Of a DNA stretch of 64,000 nucleotides, positions 10,637 through 22,788 are shown one piece after another. The notes beneath the pieces are model-generated. The model saw nothing but the letters and a program-made list of their open reading frames with translations, made no database searches and had not been told where the DNA came from. The translations under genes were made by a program, and so were the position numbers. Within the stretch, counting starts at the first letter, position 1; every line of letters starts with the position of its first letter. The stretch covers positions 133,084,293 to 133,148,292 of the forward strand of contig OZ018321.1 in the NCBI GenBank assembly GCA_963969495.1, given 5' to 3'. Source of the DNA: Ceratothoa steindachneri. Lineage: Eukaryota > Arthropoda > Malacostraca > Isopoda > Cymothoidae.

Positions 10637-11992
10637 CATGATTTCTCTTTGAATACCTGCTTTAAGGCAGTGCCGCTACAGCTGAATAGGAGGTATAAGT
10701 TTTATTTTTGCGTACATTCCACTGTCAGCTGACTTTGATGTGAGGGGACTTCACTGCATCGTGGGACAGTTGCTGAGGCCCTTCCTCCTTTGGGGAATTG
10801 AATAATAGGCACCCCCCCCTTCTTGGGGGACTACACAATCAATCACAGGAGTCATCCCCTTGCCTACCTGATTGAAGAGTTAGAGATAGGTGTCCTGAGT
10901 TTATTCATCACTGTCCAAGAACCGTTTTATTTTCTTGTCTTGCTCTGCCCCTGTGATCTCTAGATACACAACCTGAATTTCGTTGGATGTTTGATGTCCT
11001 TCATGGTACTGACTATTTTCCAATTCAAATATCATTTTATGGGCTGCTGCCGGCTTAGAAATAACCTTGGTGGTGCTTGGACCAGGTGTGGTGGTCTGCA
11101 TTTCAGTAAATGACATTTCTCTCGCAGTCAAGGAGTTTGTCAGTTGATGATGCTGTTGAATTTTCTGGTAACTTCATCACTGTGGGCCTAACTACCATTA
11201 CTAGTGTGTCTGGCCATTTTGCACACTGTCCACTTTGTAGGTAGCCCACTGACTGTAAAATACTCTTCAGAGTGAAGTGCTATGCCTAGATTTCTTTAAC
11301 TGCCACCTGAACAATTTCTCCATAAGTGAGTTTTGTCAAGCTATGGTTAGGTACTAGTATATTTTGAAGCACACCTGTCAATCTTCCTGGCAAGCACATG
11401 TCTTCACTTAAAGTGAAAACCCCTCTTTCAGAGGTGTGGAAGTGTGTTCAAAGGATTTGGGGCAAGTTCCTGCAGTAAAACCACCCAATCCTCCAGGGAA
11501 GTGGCACTGCACTCTCAGCCTGCATCTGTTGTGGAATCCTTTGTGACCACTTTCTCCTCATTCTCTAGCCATAGTGCTACTCCACCAGCATTCATTGCAT
11601 GCCATGATGTCACTGAAAAATGCTGCCTGAGAACCCTTCAATGACATGTTTATACTGAATGAGATGGATTCCATTCTTGCTTCATGTTTAGTCCAGACAG
11701 CATTCAGTACCTAGCTTTGGCACCTATGTCAGTGAGGCATGGCGCTTTTGTATGATTTGTTCAATAGCATCTGGACATAGGATATTTCCCCAGACTCTTG
11801 GCAAATGGCTACTGTGCTTGCTTTTTTCAAACCAGCTAGAGATCAATTTTCTTACAAGATCATTGATTCCGCATACGATATGGGGATCCCTCTCCAGTCC
11901 ACTCAGGCGAGAATAGGGCATCCTGCTGGAAGTGTCCTTAGTGTCATGCTCTTTGCTTTAAGCATCAAGAGTATCACCTCAGTGCTGTTAGA
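10637..11992 (+). mobile_element. I-like LINE copy C, 3' fragment of ORF2
   Basis: This is homologous to copy A from about 6713 to 8470, with many substitutions and at least one internal deletion (the sequence jumps from about copy-A 8000 to 8346 near 11860). Readable pieces include the endonuclease repeat of the Asp/Asn region and the SVLSVMLFALSI strand of the reverse transcriptase near 11930. It stops shortly before the hAT-like terminus at 11995. It is the outer, oldest layer of the nest that contains LTR 1 and LINE A. Confidence 0.8.
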
Positions 11993-11994
11993 AC

Positions 11995-13490
11995 CAGGAT
12001 TGGAAATAATTTTAAGCAGTCAGCCACATTGTAGTGAATTCCACTGGTTACTTAGCACAACCCTCTACATAAGCCCCAACTCGATCCAAAGATCTTGGTT
12101 GGTCAATCTGCCACTTATCCTCTGGGCACAACCTTCATATTCTGGCATGAAGGCAACTAAATCAGTCCTTGATTAGTCACAACTTTCTTCCAGGTCCCTA
12201 ATATTCGATAGAGAAAAGAATACGAACCCTTAAGCTTTAATTTAATGAGAAAAGAACTTATTTACTCTAATACATAATATGTACAATTCCAATTATTTAC
12301 ATTTAGAAACCAGCAGTGGTTTCAATTTTGATCCATACACTAGGAACCAGAATAAGGTGAAAGTCAGGTGGAATTACAACTGGTTAGTAGTAATAATGTA
12401 GAGAAAAGAGGCAGGTGAGTGTGTGTGATCATACCTAGACAATGAACATTCCTCTTGATAAATGTAAAAGAAACACCATAACTACAGCAAAGTTCTGCCC
12501 TTCTACAAAAACATTAAGATTTCACGTTACCCTCACAATGGTACAGTAAAGGCAATTTATATATTGATATTTTTTCTGTTTTTACGTTAGAATCACTAGT
12601 CATTAGAAAGAATGTTTATGACTACAGTCATAAGATGAGTAAAAATAAGTTATGTAATCTGGCTTATTGAGGTCACTTGCCAAAATCCAAGGCAATTTTT
12701 TCAACAACTGGAATCAATTGTACATAAGAAAATTGCCACTATACAGTTTCCCTACATGCATTACAATCATGACTAGAGAGAGCACATTGTTGCAATATTC
12801 AAATTTCTGAATCAGTGAAAATGACGAGCATTGCTCAAGTTCCTTTGGGCTAAACTTTCATTTCCCTGAGAAGAGAAATAAAAATAATTTGCTTTTATCT
12901 TTACATAAACTAAGCTATTGGGAGAACACATGAAACAATATATACAGGTATAATAAAAGCTAATCAATGTCACGCAAGACTAACAGAATAAAAAAAAAGC
13001 CATGCAAAGCATAATGTGTTACCTGAGAGAGCCTAGTTGAAAATAAGTGCAGCAAAAAATGCAGGCAGAGTAGGAAAGGCATTAAGCACACTCAATTAAA
13101 TCATGCAGGGTCGCACACACAACAGGATATCCTGAAACAAAAAAGTTATATTCAACTTGATGGAAAATTGAAGGAGAGAGGAAGACATAAAAAATAATAA
13201 ATGAAATAGTTTGTAGGACATTTGCCCACTTCAACATTGAAGCTTATGTAAAGCTTTGTGGGCCGTACTTATACAGTCAGTTGCAAATTTTGAATACATA
13301 TAATGTTAACTGCAATTACCTTTGTGCATTTGTTTGCATATACTACCTAGTCATAAATATAGCTACACAATAATTTAAGCTAATTTTTTCCATAGTTTTG
13401 CCACCCCTTTTAAACTTTTTCCCAGACTTGTATCACAGTGGAGACCTACAGCTTAACGTGGAATTCAAACCACGATGTGGCAGCAGGGTC
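11995..13490 (+). mobile_element. hAT-like repeat, longer copy
   Basis: The left end CAGGATTGGAAATAATTTTA resembles the terminus at 45987 (CAGGGATGGGCAATCATTTT). The stretch 13079-13470 matches the window start and the pieces around 46015-46150 and 46925-47010. I therefore group 11995-13490 as one longer member of the family. The middle (12030-13060) has no reading frame and no recognised motif and could include a further insertion. The right end and its target duplication were not found. Confidence 0.45.
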
Positions 13491-13505
13491 ATGATCCTGC
13501 ACTCT

Positions 13506-15608
13506 GTTTCGCCTTACAGAAAATGGTCAGGCTGGGGGAAGGGGGGAGAGCCCTGGTTTTAGCCGTGGCTGGGTGTGAACCCTTTGTGCCGCCAGCTTTA
13601 CCAGGGGACTGCCTGGAGTGGGTAGAGCCTGCAGAATGGTTCTGAATGGGCGCGGAAATGACCGTACTCATAGGCCTGGAGGGGCCGGGAGCAGAGGGTG
13701 TCTTTTTAAATATTGAGGCACAGGATGTCCCGGTTAGAGCCGGACGCACCAGAACCAAGTCCTTAGCCTCGCGAAATAAGAGACAATCCTGACCCGAATG
13801 GCCAGGATTTCCTTCACAAGGAGATAGACATCGCATTGGTTCGAAGAAGCGGGGTGTGGCGCTCCGCAATTGACACACTTGGCCACACACAATTTGGACT
13901 TATCGTGTGTGGCTTTGGAGCAACTTACACAAGTTTCTGGTAACTTTGCATGTCAACAGGAGCGATTAGTATAGCCGAAGCGATGGCATTAATAGCTCTT
14001 CCGCGGCACTGGCACGAATACCTTCGCGCGGTAGTGATATGAACTGGCTTGCACTGACTCAGGGAGCTTGTCACAGTCTAACATGACAAAGAGTGTAGGG
14101 GTGGGTCTCAAGGCCCCTCCCTGTTTTCTCATCACACGTCAACCTTGACGGCCCCATGGTCCAGCTTTAAGGTGATGTTCTCTATGGAGTAGTCCACAAG
14201 TTCCCCCGCATAAACTACTCCTTTAACGAAGTTCATGGTAGAGTGCGGCATCACACTCACAGGCTTACCATCAAGTGTCCGAAGGGCATTAATCATGGCC
14301 GCCTCGGCAGGATTTGACACATTCACTAAAAGTCTCCCATCTGAGAAACTGGTACCTTCAGTTATCTACCAATCACACTAGCTAAAGCTCTCCTCTGATG
14401 GATCATGCTACCCTTAGCCAACATGCTGCCATCAGTGGAGCAAATAACCAGGATGCGTTTGAAGCCTGCAGGCTCAAAAACACCTGGTAATCTCTGAATG
14501 AGGGGCCCCGATGTAATCGAGTCTCTGCTCTGCACACTAGCACTTTTGGTCTTGTCAGGGGCTCTGCACCCAGGGGGGCAGAGGGGCCGGATGTGCCGAT
14601 CTTGGCTTGGTCGCTTACCGAAGTGGCAGCAGACCCATCCGTCCCTGCAGCCCCTGCGGATGAAGAGGAGCCCCAAGTCTTTTTATTGTTTTTTAGGAAA
14701 GAAGGATGGGAAATGAACCCACTTCTCCCCTCCACCGGCAAAAGCCCCCAGCCGGATGGACCAGCTTCAGCAAGGTCTTGGCAGTCGCAGGGGCACCGGT
14801 CAGAGGAAAGAGATCTCTCCCCTCCTTGTATTGCCTTGGAAACCCTAGCCGGTTGAGAAGGACCTTGCATAGGGGTAGACTTGAGTTCAGTGCTTGGCGT
14901 CGAGCCTGGATTCGCTCCCATGGAGAGCCGGCCCTACCGTCTAAGGCTGGGTTGACTCAAGGACCATGTCTATCTCAGGGGGTCGGGGCCTCCAGTTAGC
15001 CATCCCCCCCTCCCCCAGGACATCACAGTTTCCATTGGCAGTGGTGTTATGAGTTGAATCTGGGAACGCACAGGCCTTGACCCCCGCTAGGTTTAATATT
15101 CTAGCCACCAGGTCTTTTGAGGGAAGTGACTAATGGGGCCTGGCTTCCCTCTCCCCACTCCCCCCTAAGGGGGTTTGCCCTACCGAGCCACTTGAATGGG
15201 GAGAGGTCAGCTATGGGCTGCCTGCTGGCCTTCTTGGCAGTCCCCTTGGGAAGTAAAGGGGGGGACTGCTGCTGGAAAGAGGGAGGTGCTCAAAGGCACC
15301 TCCAGAAAAAGGGGTTAGGGGGAGTCGCCTACCACCATAGGCGAAGGATAGGAGTAACCACCCTCTCCAGTTACAGAGATTTGGAGGGTCCTCTGCAAGA
15401 GCACAGCCGGGGGGGGGGAACTCCATTTTTTTTTGCAGAGCTGCCTAAGGGGCAATTTTTATTTTTCTCATCATTGTGCATGGTGACCACAATTTTCTTA
15501 CAGGATGCAGATGCTCTCATCACCCCTCACAGTAGCCCACTCTGCAAAGGGTGCTTACGGGGCAGGTAGAGCCAGTTGCAGCCATTTTAGGATAGCCCTC
15601 CCACCTGG
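13506..15608 (-). mobile_element. I-like LINE copy D, inverted 5' segment (5' UTR and ORF1)
   Basis: Read on the minus strand this matches LINE copy A from about 3925 (at 15608) to 6078 (at 13506). It carries the GTCACCATG start region near 15483 and the ORF1 gag region: open pieces lie at 14403-14921, 14362-14676, 14132-14326 and 13489-13890, in different frames. It abuts, head to head, a plus-strand segment of the same element. ORF1 is broken by several frame changes, including a deletion in the second zinc-knuckle region, so no protein is expected. Confidence 0.9.
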
Positions 15609-15611
15609 TAA

Positions 15612-18600
15612 CCTGCCCACCCTCCCGAGGTATAATGGTTTTGCAACCCCACCACCACAAGATGGGAGCTGGGTGGGAGGATGTGCGATTTATACCCGGC
15701 ATGATGTATCTGTTCTTCTCTTCACTTTATATGCCTCCTTTCAGGCAGTAGCTGTGCAGCTACACCTTGATAGGAGGTAAACTGTTATTTCTGCATACAT
15801 TCCACCATCGGCCAACTTCGACATGGGGGACTTCCGTCACCTCGTAGCACGGTTGCTGAGGCCCTTTTTCTTGCTCAGAGATCTGAAAGGTAGACACCTC
15901 ATATGGTGAGACCACTCTATTAATCCCAGGGGTCAAGTCCTCGCTGACCTGATCGACGAGCTTGGGATGTGTGTCCTAAATGTGGATGAGTTTACGCATC
16001 ACTGCCCGAGAACCGCTTCATTTTCCTGCCTCGATCTATCGTTCTGTTCTCCGGATTCACAGCCCAATTTTGATTGGGGAATAGTTGATGACCTCCATGG
16101 TAGTGATCACTTTCCCATTCAAATATCATTTTCTGGGCTGCTGCCGCCCAAGAGCCCACCCTGGTGGTGTTTGGTGCGAGTGTGGTTGTCTGCATTTCAA
16201 GAAATGACTGAATTCTCTATCTCAGTTGAGGAGTTTAGGTCGGTAGATGAGGCCATTGAGTTCTTCTTCGGCAACCTCATTGCCACAGGCCTAGCTACTA
16301 TTCCTAGAAGGTCTGGTCATTTTCCACTCCTGTGGTGGTCAGCTGAGTGTGAGACAGCCCTCAAGCAGAAGCACTATGCCTACATGCGCTATAAGCATCG
16401 CCTGAACAATTCCACCATCAGTGAATTTCGTTGGGCTAGGTTCTGGTATAATTCGAAGCACGCATGCCGCTTTTCTTGGCGGGCATATGTGTCTTCACTT
16501 AATAGGAAAGACCCCTTTAGCAGAGGTGTGGAAGCGAGTCAAAAGGATTCAGAGCAAGTTCTTGCAGGACCACCCTCCCATTCTCCAGGAGAATGGGACT
16601 GTAATCTCGGAGCCTGTGTCCATGGCTAATCCTTGGCGACTGCTTTCTCCGCATTCTCTAGCCGGGGTACTGCTCCGCCAGCATTCAATGCACGTTGTGA
16701 TGTCGTGGAAGGCCGCCGGCTGGACTTTACCTCCAGAGGCAGAGAACCCTTCAACTCCATGCTTCGACACCTGGGTGAGCGAGGCATGGCCTTTCTCTTA
16801 GATTTGTTCAACAGGATCTGGGTGGAGGGTCTTCTCCCAGAATTCTGGCGAATCGCTACTGTGTTCGCCTTTCGCAAACTGGGGAGAGATCACTCTACTC
16901 CGACCGGTTTCCGCCCAATCTCTCTAACCTCTTGCATGTGAAGTTGATGGAGAAATTATTAAATGTTAGATTAGCCTTTTTCCCGGACAGCGGAAGCCAT
17001 CTGTCTTCTGCACAGTGCGGCTTCCGCAAGTTCCACTCCACGTCGGATGCTCTGCTCTGACTGGAAAATGCCGTCTGCGAGGCTTTCCTTCGTAGACAGC
17101 ACTACGCCACGGTGTTTTTTGATCTGGAGAAGGCCTATAATACCGCATGGCGATACGGTATCATGGAGACTCTCCACACAATGGGGGCGAGGGGACGCCT
17201 CCCAATGTTTATATCTGAATTTTTGCGAGGTCGTCCATTCCGCGTACAGGTGGGGGGGAGCCCTCTCTGGCCCAAAGGAGCAGGAAGAGGGTGTCCCGCA
17301 GGGAAGTGTCCTCATTGTCACATGCTTTGCCCTGAGCATCAACGGCATCACCTCGGTGCTGCCGAAAGATGTTCTCGCTACGCTCTACGTGGATGACCTT
17401 TGATCTCTTTTGGCGTGGCCCAGATGCCAACTCTGGAGCGTCGACTCCAACGGGCATTGAACCGCGTCTCTCGCTATGCCGAAGCGCACAGGTTTCGGTT
17501 TTCTTTGGCCAAGACTAAGGTGTTGCCCTTCTGCCACCATTCATGGCTTCACCCTGATCCAGATTTGTTTCTTAATAGGGTGCGCCTGGATGTAGTTGAA
17601 TCGCACCGTTTCCTTGGTCTTGTATTCGACCGACGCCTCACCTGGGGGGCTCATATTCGCAGCCTTAGGGTCTCTTGTACCCTCTCCATGGACATTTTCC
17701 GTTCCATGACGTTCAGCGCTTGGGGCGCTGAAAGGTCTACTGCCCTACTTTTTTATTGATCCTTTGTTCGTTCGAAGCTCGACTATGGATGCGAGTTTTA
17801 TGCATCCGCAGCCGAGCGTTTATTGCGGAAGGTGGATTCGATCGACCACACCGGCCTTCGCCTTGCGACCGGTGCCTTCCGCACTTCCCCCATTGAAAGC
17901 CTGTTGGTCGATGCTGTGGGCTGGGTAGATGCCACTCACTCTGTGCCACGTGAAGTGCATCACTCGCCTGTACGGGTGAGCCCTGCTCCTTCCTCAGTCG
18001 CCAACAGCTCTCACTGCATCCACAGCTGATCTCGACTGTGCCTATGCCGCCGAGATACGCCAGTCATACCCTAAGCCCTTTGTGTTTATGGCCAGGAAAC
18101 TCCTTCGAGAGCTAGATATAGCTCTCGGGCCGCTGGCACCCCCGGTTCTGCCCAGGACGCCACCCTGGAGGGTACCACATTTGGCTATTTGTCGCCACGC
18201 CTCTGCTCCCAAAGCTTGTACGGTGCCGGGAGTATTGCGTTCAACTTTTCTGGAGCACTCCTCGTGTCACGCTGGAACCGTGCCAGTGTATACGGATGGC
18301 TCCAAGTCCCAAGAGGGGGTCAGCTTCCACGCTGTATCCCCTCTGTTTGAAGTCAGCGGGGCTCTGCCAGGCGCTGCGTCTGTCTTCACGGTGGAGCTGG
18401 TGGCAATACACCACAAAGCGCCCTGAGTGCTCTCAGGAAATTGGAATCTCCGCATCGCCTGGTTCGCGATATCCGTGACACCACGGTTATGGCGAGCCGG
18501 GCAGATGTCTAGATTATCTTCTGCTGGGTTCCTGGACATGTAGGAATTGCGGGGAATGAGGGCGCCAAAGAGTGCGAGGACTCTGCGACCGGACCAGCAT

Positions 18601-18757
18601 TTCGCTCTTCCTCACACCAACTACATGGCATGAATACAGGCACCTCTTCGGACTGCTTGGCAAAGAAGATGGGAGGCGGTCAAAGGGAACTTAAATTTGC
18701 GTGCCATTGCACTGCGACTGTTTCCATGGACCTATCCCCGAATGCCGGGGCGGCCTA
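15612..18757 (+). mobile_element. I-like LINE copy D, 3' segment (ORF2)
   Basis: This matches LINE copy A from about 6629 to 9915, on the strand opposite to its own 5' segment. Endonuclease pieces can be read at 15967-16629 and reverse-transcriptase pieces at 17112-17759. The YVDD equivalent lies at about 17385-17400, where the next codon is already disrupted. A deletion of about 100 bases near 16757 and many indels destroy the frame. The RNase H start YTDGSKS is seen near 18290. The copy ends abruptly at 18757 without a 3' UTR, so its tail was lost later. Confidence 0.9.
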
Positions 18758-18886
18758 TCATATTATGGAAATATCCTATGCAGTATATGATTTATTTACT
18801 CAGTAATTTACTTAACAGGAGGGTCTCATTTGCCACCTATTCCAGGAAACAATGTATTGTATTTGGGAAGAGTATGAATAACAAGG
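18758..18886. other. Short unassigned spacer
   Basis: This AT-rich stretch lies between the truncated LINE copy D and the mariner element. I see no similarity to other parts of the window. Confidence 0.4.
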
Positions 18887-18888
18887 TA

Positions 18889-20318
18889 TTAGGTTGAGGA
18901 ATAAGTTCTTGCATTTTTTTTTTAATGTTATGTTGATTTAAGTTTTGGTGACGTCATTTTTGCACATATTAAGAAACAATAATAAATAATGAGAGCAAAA
19001 TTTTCAAAGGTTAGGCTACGTCTCTTAACAGCGTAGACTATTAGTCTTTTGCTTAGGCTATGTCTTGAAGTTGAGTAATAAGTCATTGCGGTTGATTTAA
19101 AAGTTGTGTTAATTTAATTTTTGTTTTGTACCCTCAAAATGGAATGTCAAGTTGAAAGAAAGGCTCATTTTCGACACTTCTTTTTATTCAGTTTCAATCG
19201 AGATGGGAACAATGCAAATGCAGCCAAAGCTCATTCCAATATTTGTGTTGTGTACGGAGAAAATGCTTTATCAGAAAGGACAGTTCAATGGTGGTTTTCA
19301 CATTTCAAAAACGTTCATTTCAATCTTAATGAAGAAGAACGTTCATTTCAATCTTAATGAAGAAGAAACTTCTGGTCGCCCCATTAAGTTAGATGAAGAT
19401 TGATTGAATGACCTTCTTCATGAACATCTTCATCAACCGACTAGAGAATTGGCTGTACAATTGGCGTGTGATAAAAAAAGTGTAGTGAATCACCTTCATT
19501 CAATGTGGAAAGTTCAAAAACTCGGTGCATGTGTTCCGCACGCTTTGAGCCAAAGCAACAAACTTCAACGCTCCACGGTTGCCGCAGGTTTGCTTGCCCA
19601 TCACAAGGCTACTTGTGGATATAAGGACATATTTCTTCACCGTATCATCACTGGCGACGAAAAGTGGTGTGTTTATGTCAACATGAACCATCGAAAACAA
19701 CGGCTTAGCCCCAATAAAAAACAACTTCCGTGATTAAAGCAAGGACTTTATCCACGAAAGATGATGCTGTGTGTGTGGTGGAATTGTGAAGGCATCATTG
19801 TTTATGAGCTCCTTGCAAACAACGAGATTGTCAATGCAGAACTCTACGTTCAACAAATCTATTGACTCGCCGAAGCTATTTGTGAAAAGCAACCTCATCG
19901 ACGTTATGGAATCCTTCTACAACACGACAATGCTCGTCCTCACATTGCCAATATGACAAAAGACGCCATCTAAATGCTTAATTGGGAAATCCTGCCACAT
20001 CCTCCATATTCGCCAGACTTGGCTCCATCGGATTTCCATCTGTTCCGATACCTCCAACAATTTGCGCGGCGTTTCATTCAATACCGATGTAGAATTAAGA
20101 GCCTGGTTAGACGAATTCTTCAAGTCAAAATCCAGAGATTTCTATTGCAGAGGCATCAAAAAATTAGTTGAACGTTGGGAAGAAGTCGTAAATAACAACG
20201 GAGAATACATTATTGATTAAATAGCATATTGTTATCAATTAAAAATGAAGTTTTTCTAAAATTGTTAATGGTAATGAATAAATTTGATAAAACCGCAAGA
20301 ACTTATTCCTCAACCCAA
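18889..20318 (+). mobile_element. mariner-type transposon (decayed)
   Basis: The element is 1430 bp with inverted repeats TTAGGTTGAGGAATAAGTTC at the left and its near-perfect inverse ending ...CTCAACCCAA at 20318 (one mismatch in 24). TA target duplications sit at 18887-18888 and 20319-20320. It carries one transposase relic. It lies upstream of the first recognised MARCHF6 exon. Confidence 0.92.
19139..20220 (+). pseudogene. mariner transposase (DD34D type) pseudogene
   Basis: From the ATG at 19139 the N-terminal mariner helix-turn-helix block can be read, including SERTVQWWFSHFK. A 28-bp direct duplication (19310-19337 and 19338-19365) shifts the frame just before SGRP. The linker, then ITGDEKW with the first catalytic Asp (about 19650), HDNARPH with the second (about 19925) and YSPDLAPSDFHLF with the third Asp (about 20020) follow in several frames with stops. 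The D-to-D spacing pattern and these motifs identify the mariner family. It is inactive. Confidence 0.9.
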
Positions 20319-20320
20319 TA

Positions 20321-20793
20321 GTTAGAATATTTCTCACTGTCACAACCTATGCCTACATGTCTCCCCCACAATCCTGTGTAATGGTCTACAAACTTTTCTC
20401 TGATTAACAGAAGTTGGTAATCTAGGTCTTTAAACCCATCATAAGCCTTATGTTTCTTGCTATTGGTAGTAGGTAGTATTTAGTAATATATACCTAAGTT
20501 GTAAGCACTAAGATTTCCTCATATACTAATAACTTCCCTTTTCCTATTTAGAATGCTTCAATTTTGCCTATATCTCTGGCCCCAATGGATTGTTAATTTT
20601 TCAGCCAAATTCTCACTTTTCCTGTAAAAATAACATTTAATCCACATTCTCAGGACAGCCAAGCTAAGTTAGGATCAGAGTTCAGCTGTATGAAGTTTAA
20701 TCTAGAATACATTGTTTAAAAACAAGTTTTATCAAGCTTTAAAAGTAATCCTCTTTTTCAAATAGCTCTTGAGAGAATGAGCATTGGCTCATA
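20321..20793. other. Non-coding sequence upstream of MARCHF6 exon 1
   Basis: This is AT-rich sequence with no reading frame, repeat match or splice-flanked exon that I can recognise. Confidence 0.4.
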
Positions 20794-21406
20794 CAGTAAT
20801 ACCCCTCTTTATGTCATTTTGGCTTATGTCAAATCTGCACTTTTCAAGAGTAAAATTAAGTTCATCTAACACCATTAAATCTGACTTTATGTCACAGACC
20901 AAATAAATAATTTATCTCATAAAAACTATTGTTAAAACCATATAAAAGTATATTATTTTGTAAAATATGTTGTAAAATAATAATTTACATTGGTAAATTA
21001 AATTTATATGTATTGCCACATTTATGATTCAGTGGGACGCCTCATAACATCAGTGGCGTGGCTGTGATACTGTATTCAGTTTCAGTTCAAGCATGTGGTT
21101 TAGCCTTTGTACTTCCTTGGCTTTCTGCTATATATTTCTGTGATTATTAGTGATCTGCGCATAAACTAAGCATCAGTCCAAAGAAGGGAAAGTGAGTGTA
21201 CTTAAGCATAATGTTCTTATGATGGCCACTGCAAGCAGAATAGACATAAGAGTTAACCTTTAAGGTGCTTAAAGGTTAACTCTTGCTCTAACTTGCCCTA
21301 GAGCAAAATTACAAATGGTACGCATTATTGAACATAATTAAAATAAAAATTCAGGTTACATCACGGCCTTAAGAACAAATTAATAATGTAGGTTGAGGTA
21401 TTACTA
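20794..21406. mobile_element. Possible pogo/Tigger-like MITE
   Basis: The left end CAGTAATACCCC (20794) and the right end GAGGTATTACTA (ending 21406) are inverted repeats with two mismatches in 12. Both are flanked by TA. The length (613 bp), TA duplication and terminal sequence suggest a non-autonomous Tc1/mariner-superfamily element of pogo/Tigger type. There is no transposase. A perfect 16-bp hairpin lies inside at 21248-21284. The call rests on short ends only. Confidence 0.4.
21248..21284. repeat. Perfect hairpin, 16-bp stem and 5-base loop
   Basis: AAGAGTTAACCTTTAA (21248-21263) is exactly complementary to 21269-21284, with the loop GGTGC. It lies inside the putative MITE. The stem is too short for an animal pre-microRNA, and no function is inferred. 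Confidence 0.85.
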
Positions 21407-21797
21407 TACTTTTTTTGCATTATACTTATTGATGTTTTAAAAAAAATTACTTGGTAGATTGGGAATGTAATCATAGCTGGCAAAACACTACTATATGGCA
21501 CTTGAAACACTAAAGTACTTTTTAGGAGGGAACATTTTTTAATTTTCTGTGGTTGGTTGCCTATTATATGGTAGAGCTTGTTTAGCTGTTAGAAAATATG
21601 TAATTCTGTTGATAATTTTTTAAAAATTTTATTTTTACTTTTTGTTATTCTTCAGGGTGATTTTTTTTTTTTCCAAAAAGGTATACTGTGCAGATGGTTT
21701 ATTTAAAGTGGACTTTCACATTGTGTTATCCACATTGCTTAATATTGTAATTAAGTAAAAATTAGACTATTTTAACTACAGAAAAAAGCCATAATTC

Positions 21798-21825
21798 ATG
21801 ATGGAGGAGGAGGCACTAAATCAAG
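21798..21825 (+). CDS. MARCHF6: MARCHF6 exon with start codon
   Basis: Two adjacent ATGs (21798 and 21801) open a short frame reading M-M-E-E-E-A-L-N-Q followed by one base, G, and a GTAAAC donor at 21826. Joined to the RING-CH exon at 25119 (which begins AT) this makes GAT, Asp, giving ...LNQDICRVC. Known MARCHF6 proteins have a similarly short acidic N-terminus ending in Asp-Ile-Cys-Arg-Val-Cys. A possible acceptor, TTTTAACTACAG, ends at 21781, so the exon may be 21782-21825 with 5' UTR exons further upstream. The exon is tiny and could be coincidental, but position, phase and acidity all fit. Confidence 0.65.
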
Positions 21826-22723
21826 GTAAACTTCTTTATGCTATTTAAAATTTTATCAATAAAGTTTTCTCTCACTTTTAGGAATTGTTTGGTATTTGTG
21901 AAAGATTAGTGATTTGAAGTACCTTACAAATACATTTAAGTCAAACTTTTTTAGTTCACATTCTCTGTATCAGTATTTCCAGTTGCAGTCTTTGTTACTC
22001 TGAACAGTTTTTTTTTTATTTCACATTTTCTTTTATAATAAATAGCTCATTCTAGGGAATGCTCCCCTAACATGGCAAAATATTTGTCTGGCTTCTTAGG
22101 ACCAATAAACCTTAGTGTATGACACATCATTGAGTTAGGGTCTGTAAGGGAAATAATGCTCGATAGTGTGGTTTCCTTTCAACCTTCTATATTTTTTTTA
22201 TTTTTGATGTATGTATAGTATAGACACATGATACTGAAAATGATAAAATTTTTAAGAATTGTTTGAAAGTCACTCACAGCTCTACTACTCCTTTGTAGCA
22301 TGTACCTTGTAGTTATTTATGCTGTGAGGGTGATTATTATTTTTTATAAGTGTGTCTTAAGACATTGAATGTACTGCTGGGCACTATGCTCCTCTTCCCC
22401 CGAAGAGCGAACTCTTTTCTGTTTTTTCACTATTTTTAAAGCATTAATAAGTTATTGGTAATTTTGAATAAAATGGATTCACATATTTTAAGCTAAATAC
22501 TGTAATACTCATTGTAATAGTGTCCTAATAGTAATATTTGGATCGTGGAGATGGTCAAAATATCAATATTTCAACCAAATTCTGTGGTGCAAAAATTTTT
22601 CTATACCATCTTTAAATGACATAAGACATCCCATTACATTCACATCTTTGTATATAATATTAATATTACTTCATTTTTATTTTCTGGCACATGTTATAGA
22701 AAGAAGGGTAATTTTGACGACCA

Positions 22724-22788
22724 TGGTGCATATCTCCTTGAGAAAGAAATCCTGGCATTAAGCCCAGGATCGAATCTCATTCCGTGAA
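22724..22788 (+). mobile_element. 65-bp shard of I-like LINE ORF1
   Basis: This matches copy A 5751-5815 (the segment just after the third zinc knuckle, encoding GAYLLEKEILA), with few changes. It is an isolated fragment with no flanking LINE sequence and ends where the tandem duplication at 22789 begins. Confidence 0.75.

Noticed and set aside
21248..21284. Hairpin considered as a microRNA precursor
   Set aside because: The 16-bp stem and 5-base loop are too short for an animal pre-microRNA, and the hairpin lies within a putative MITE.
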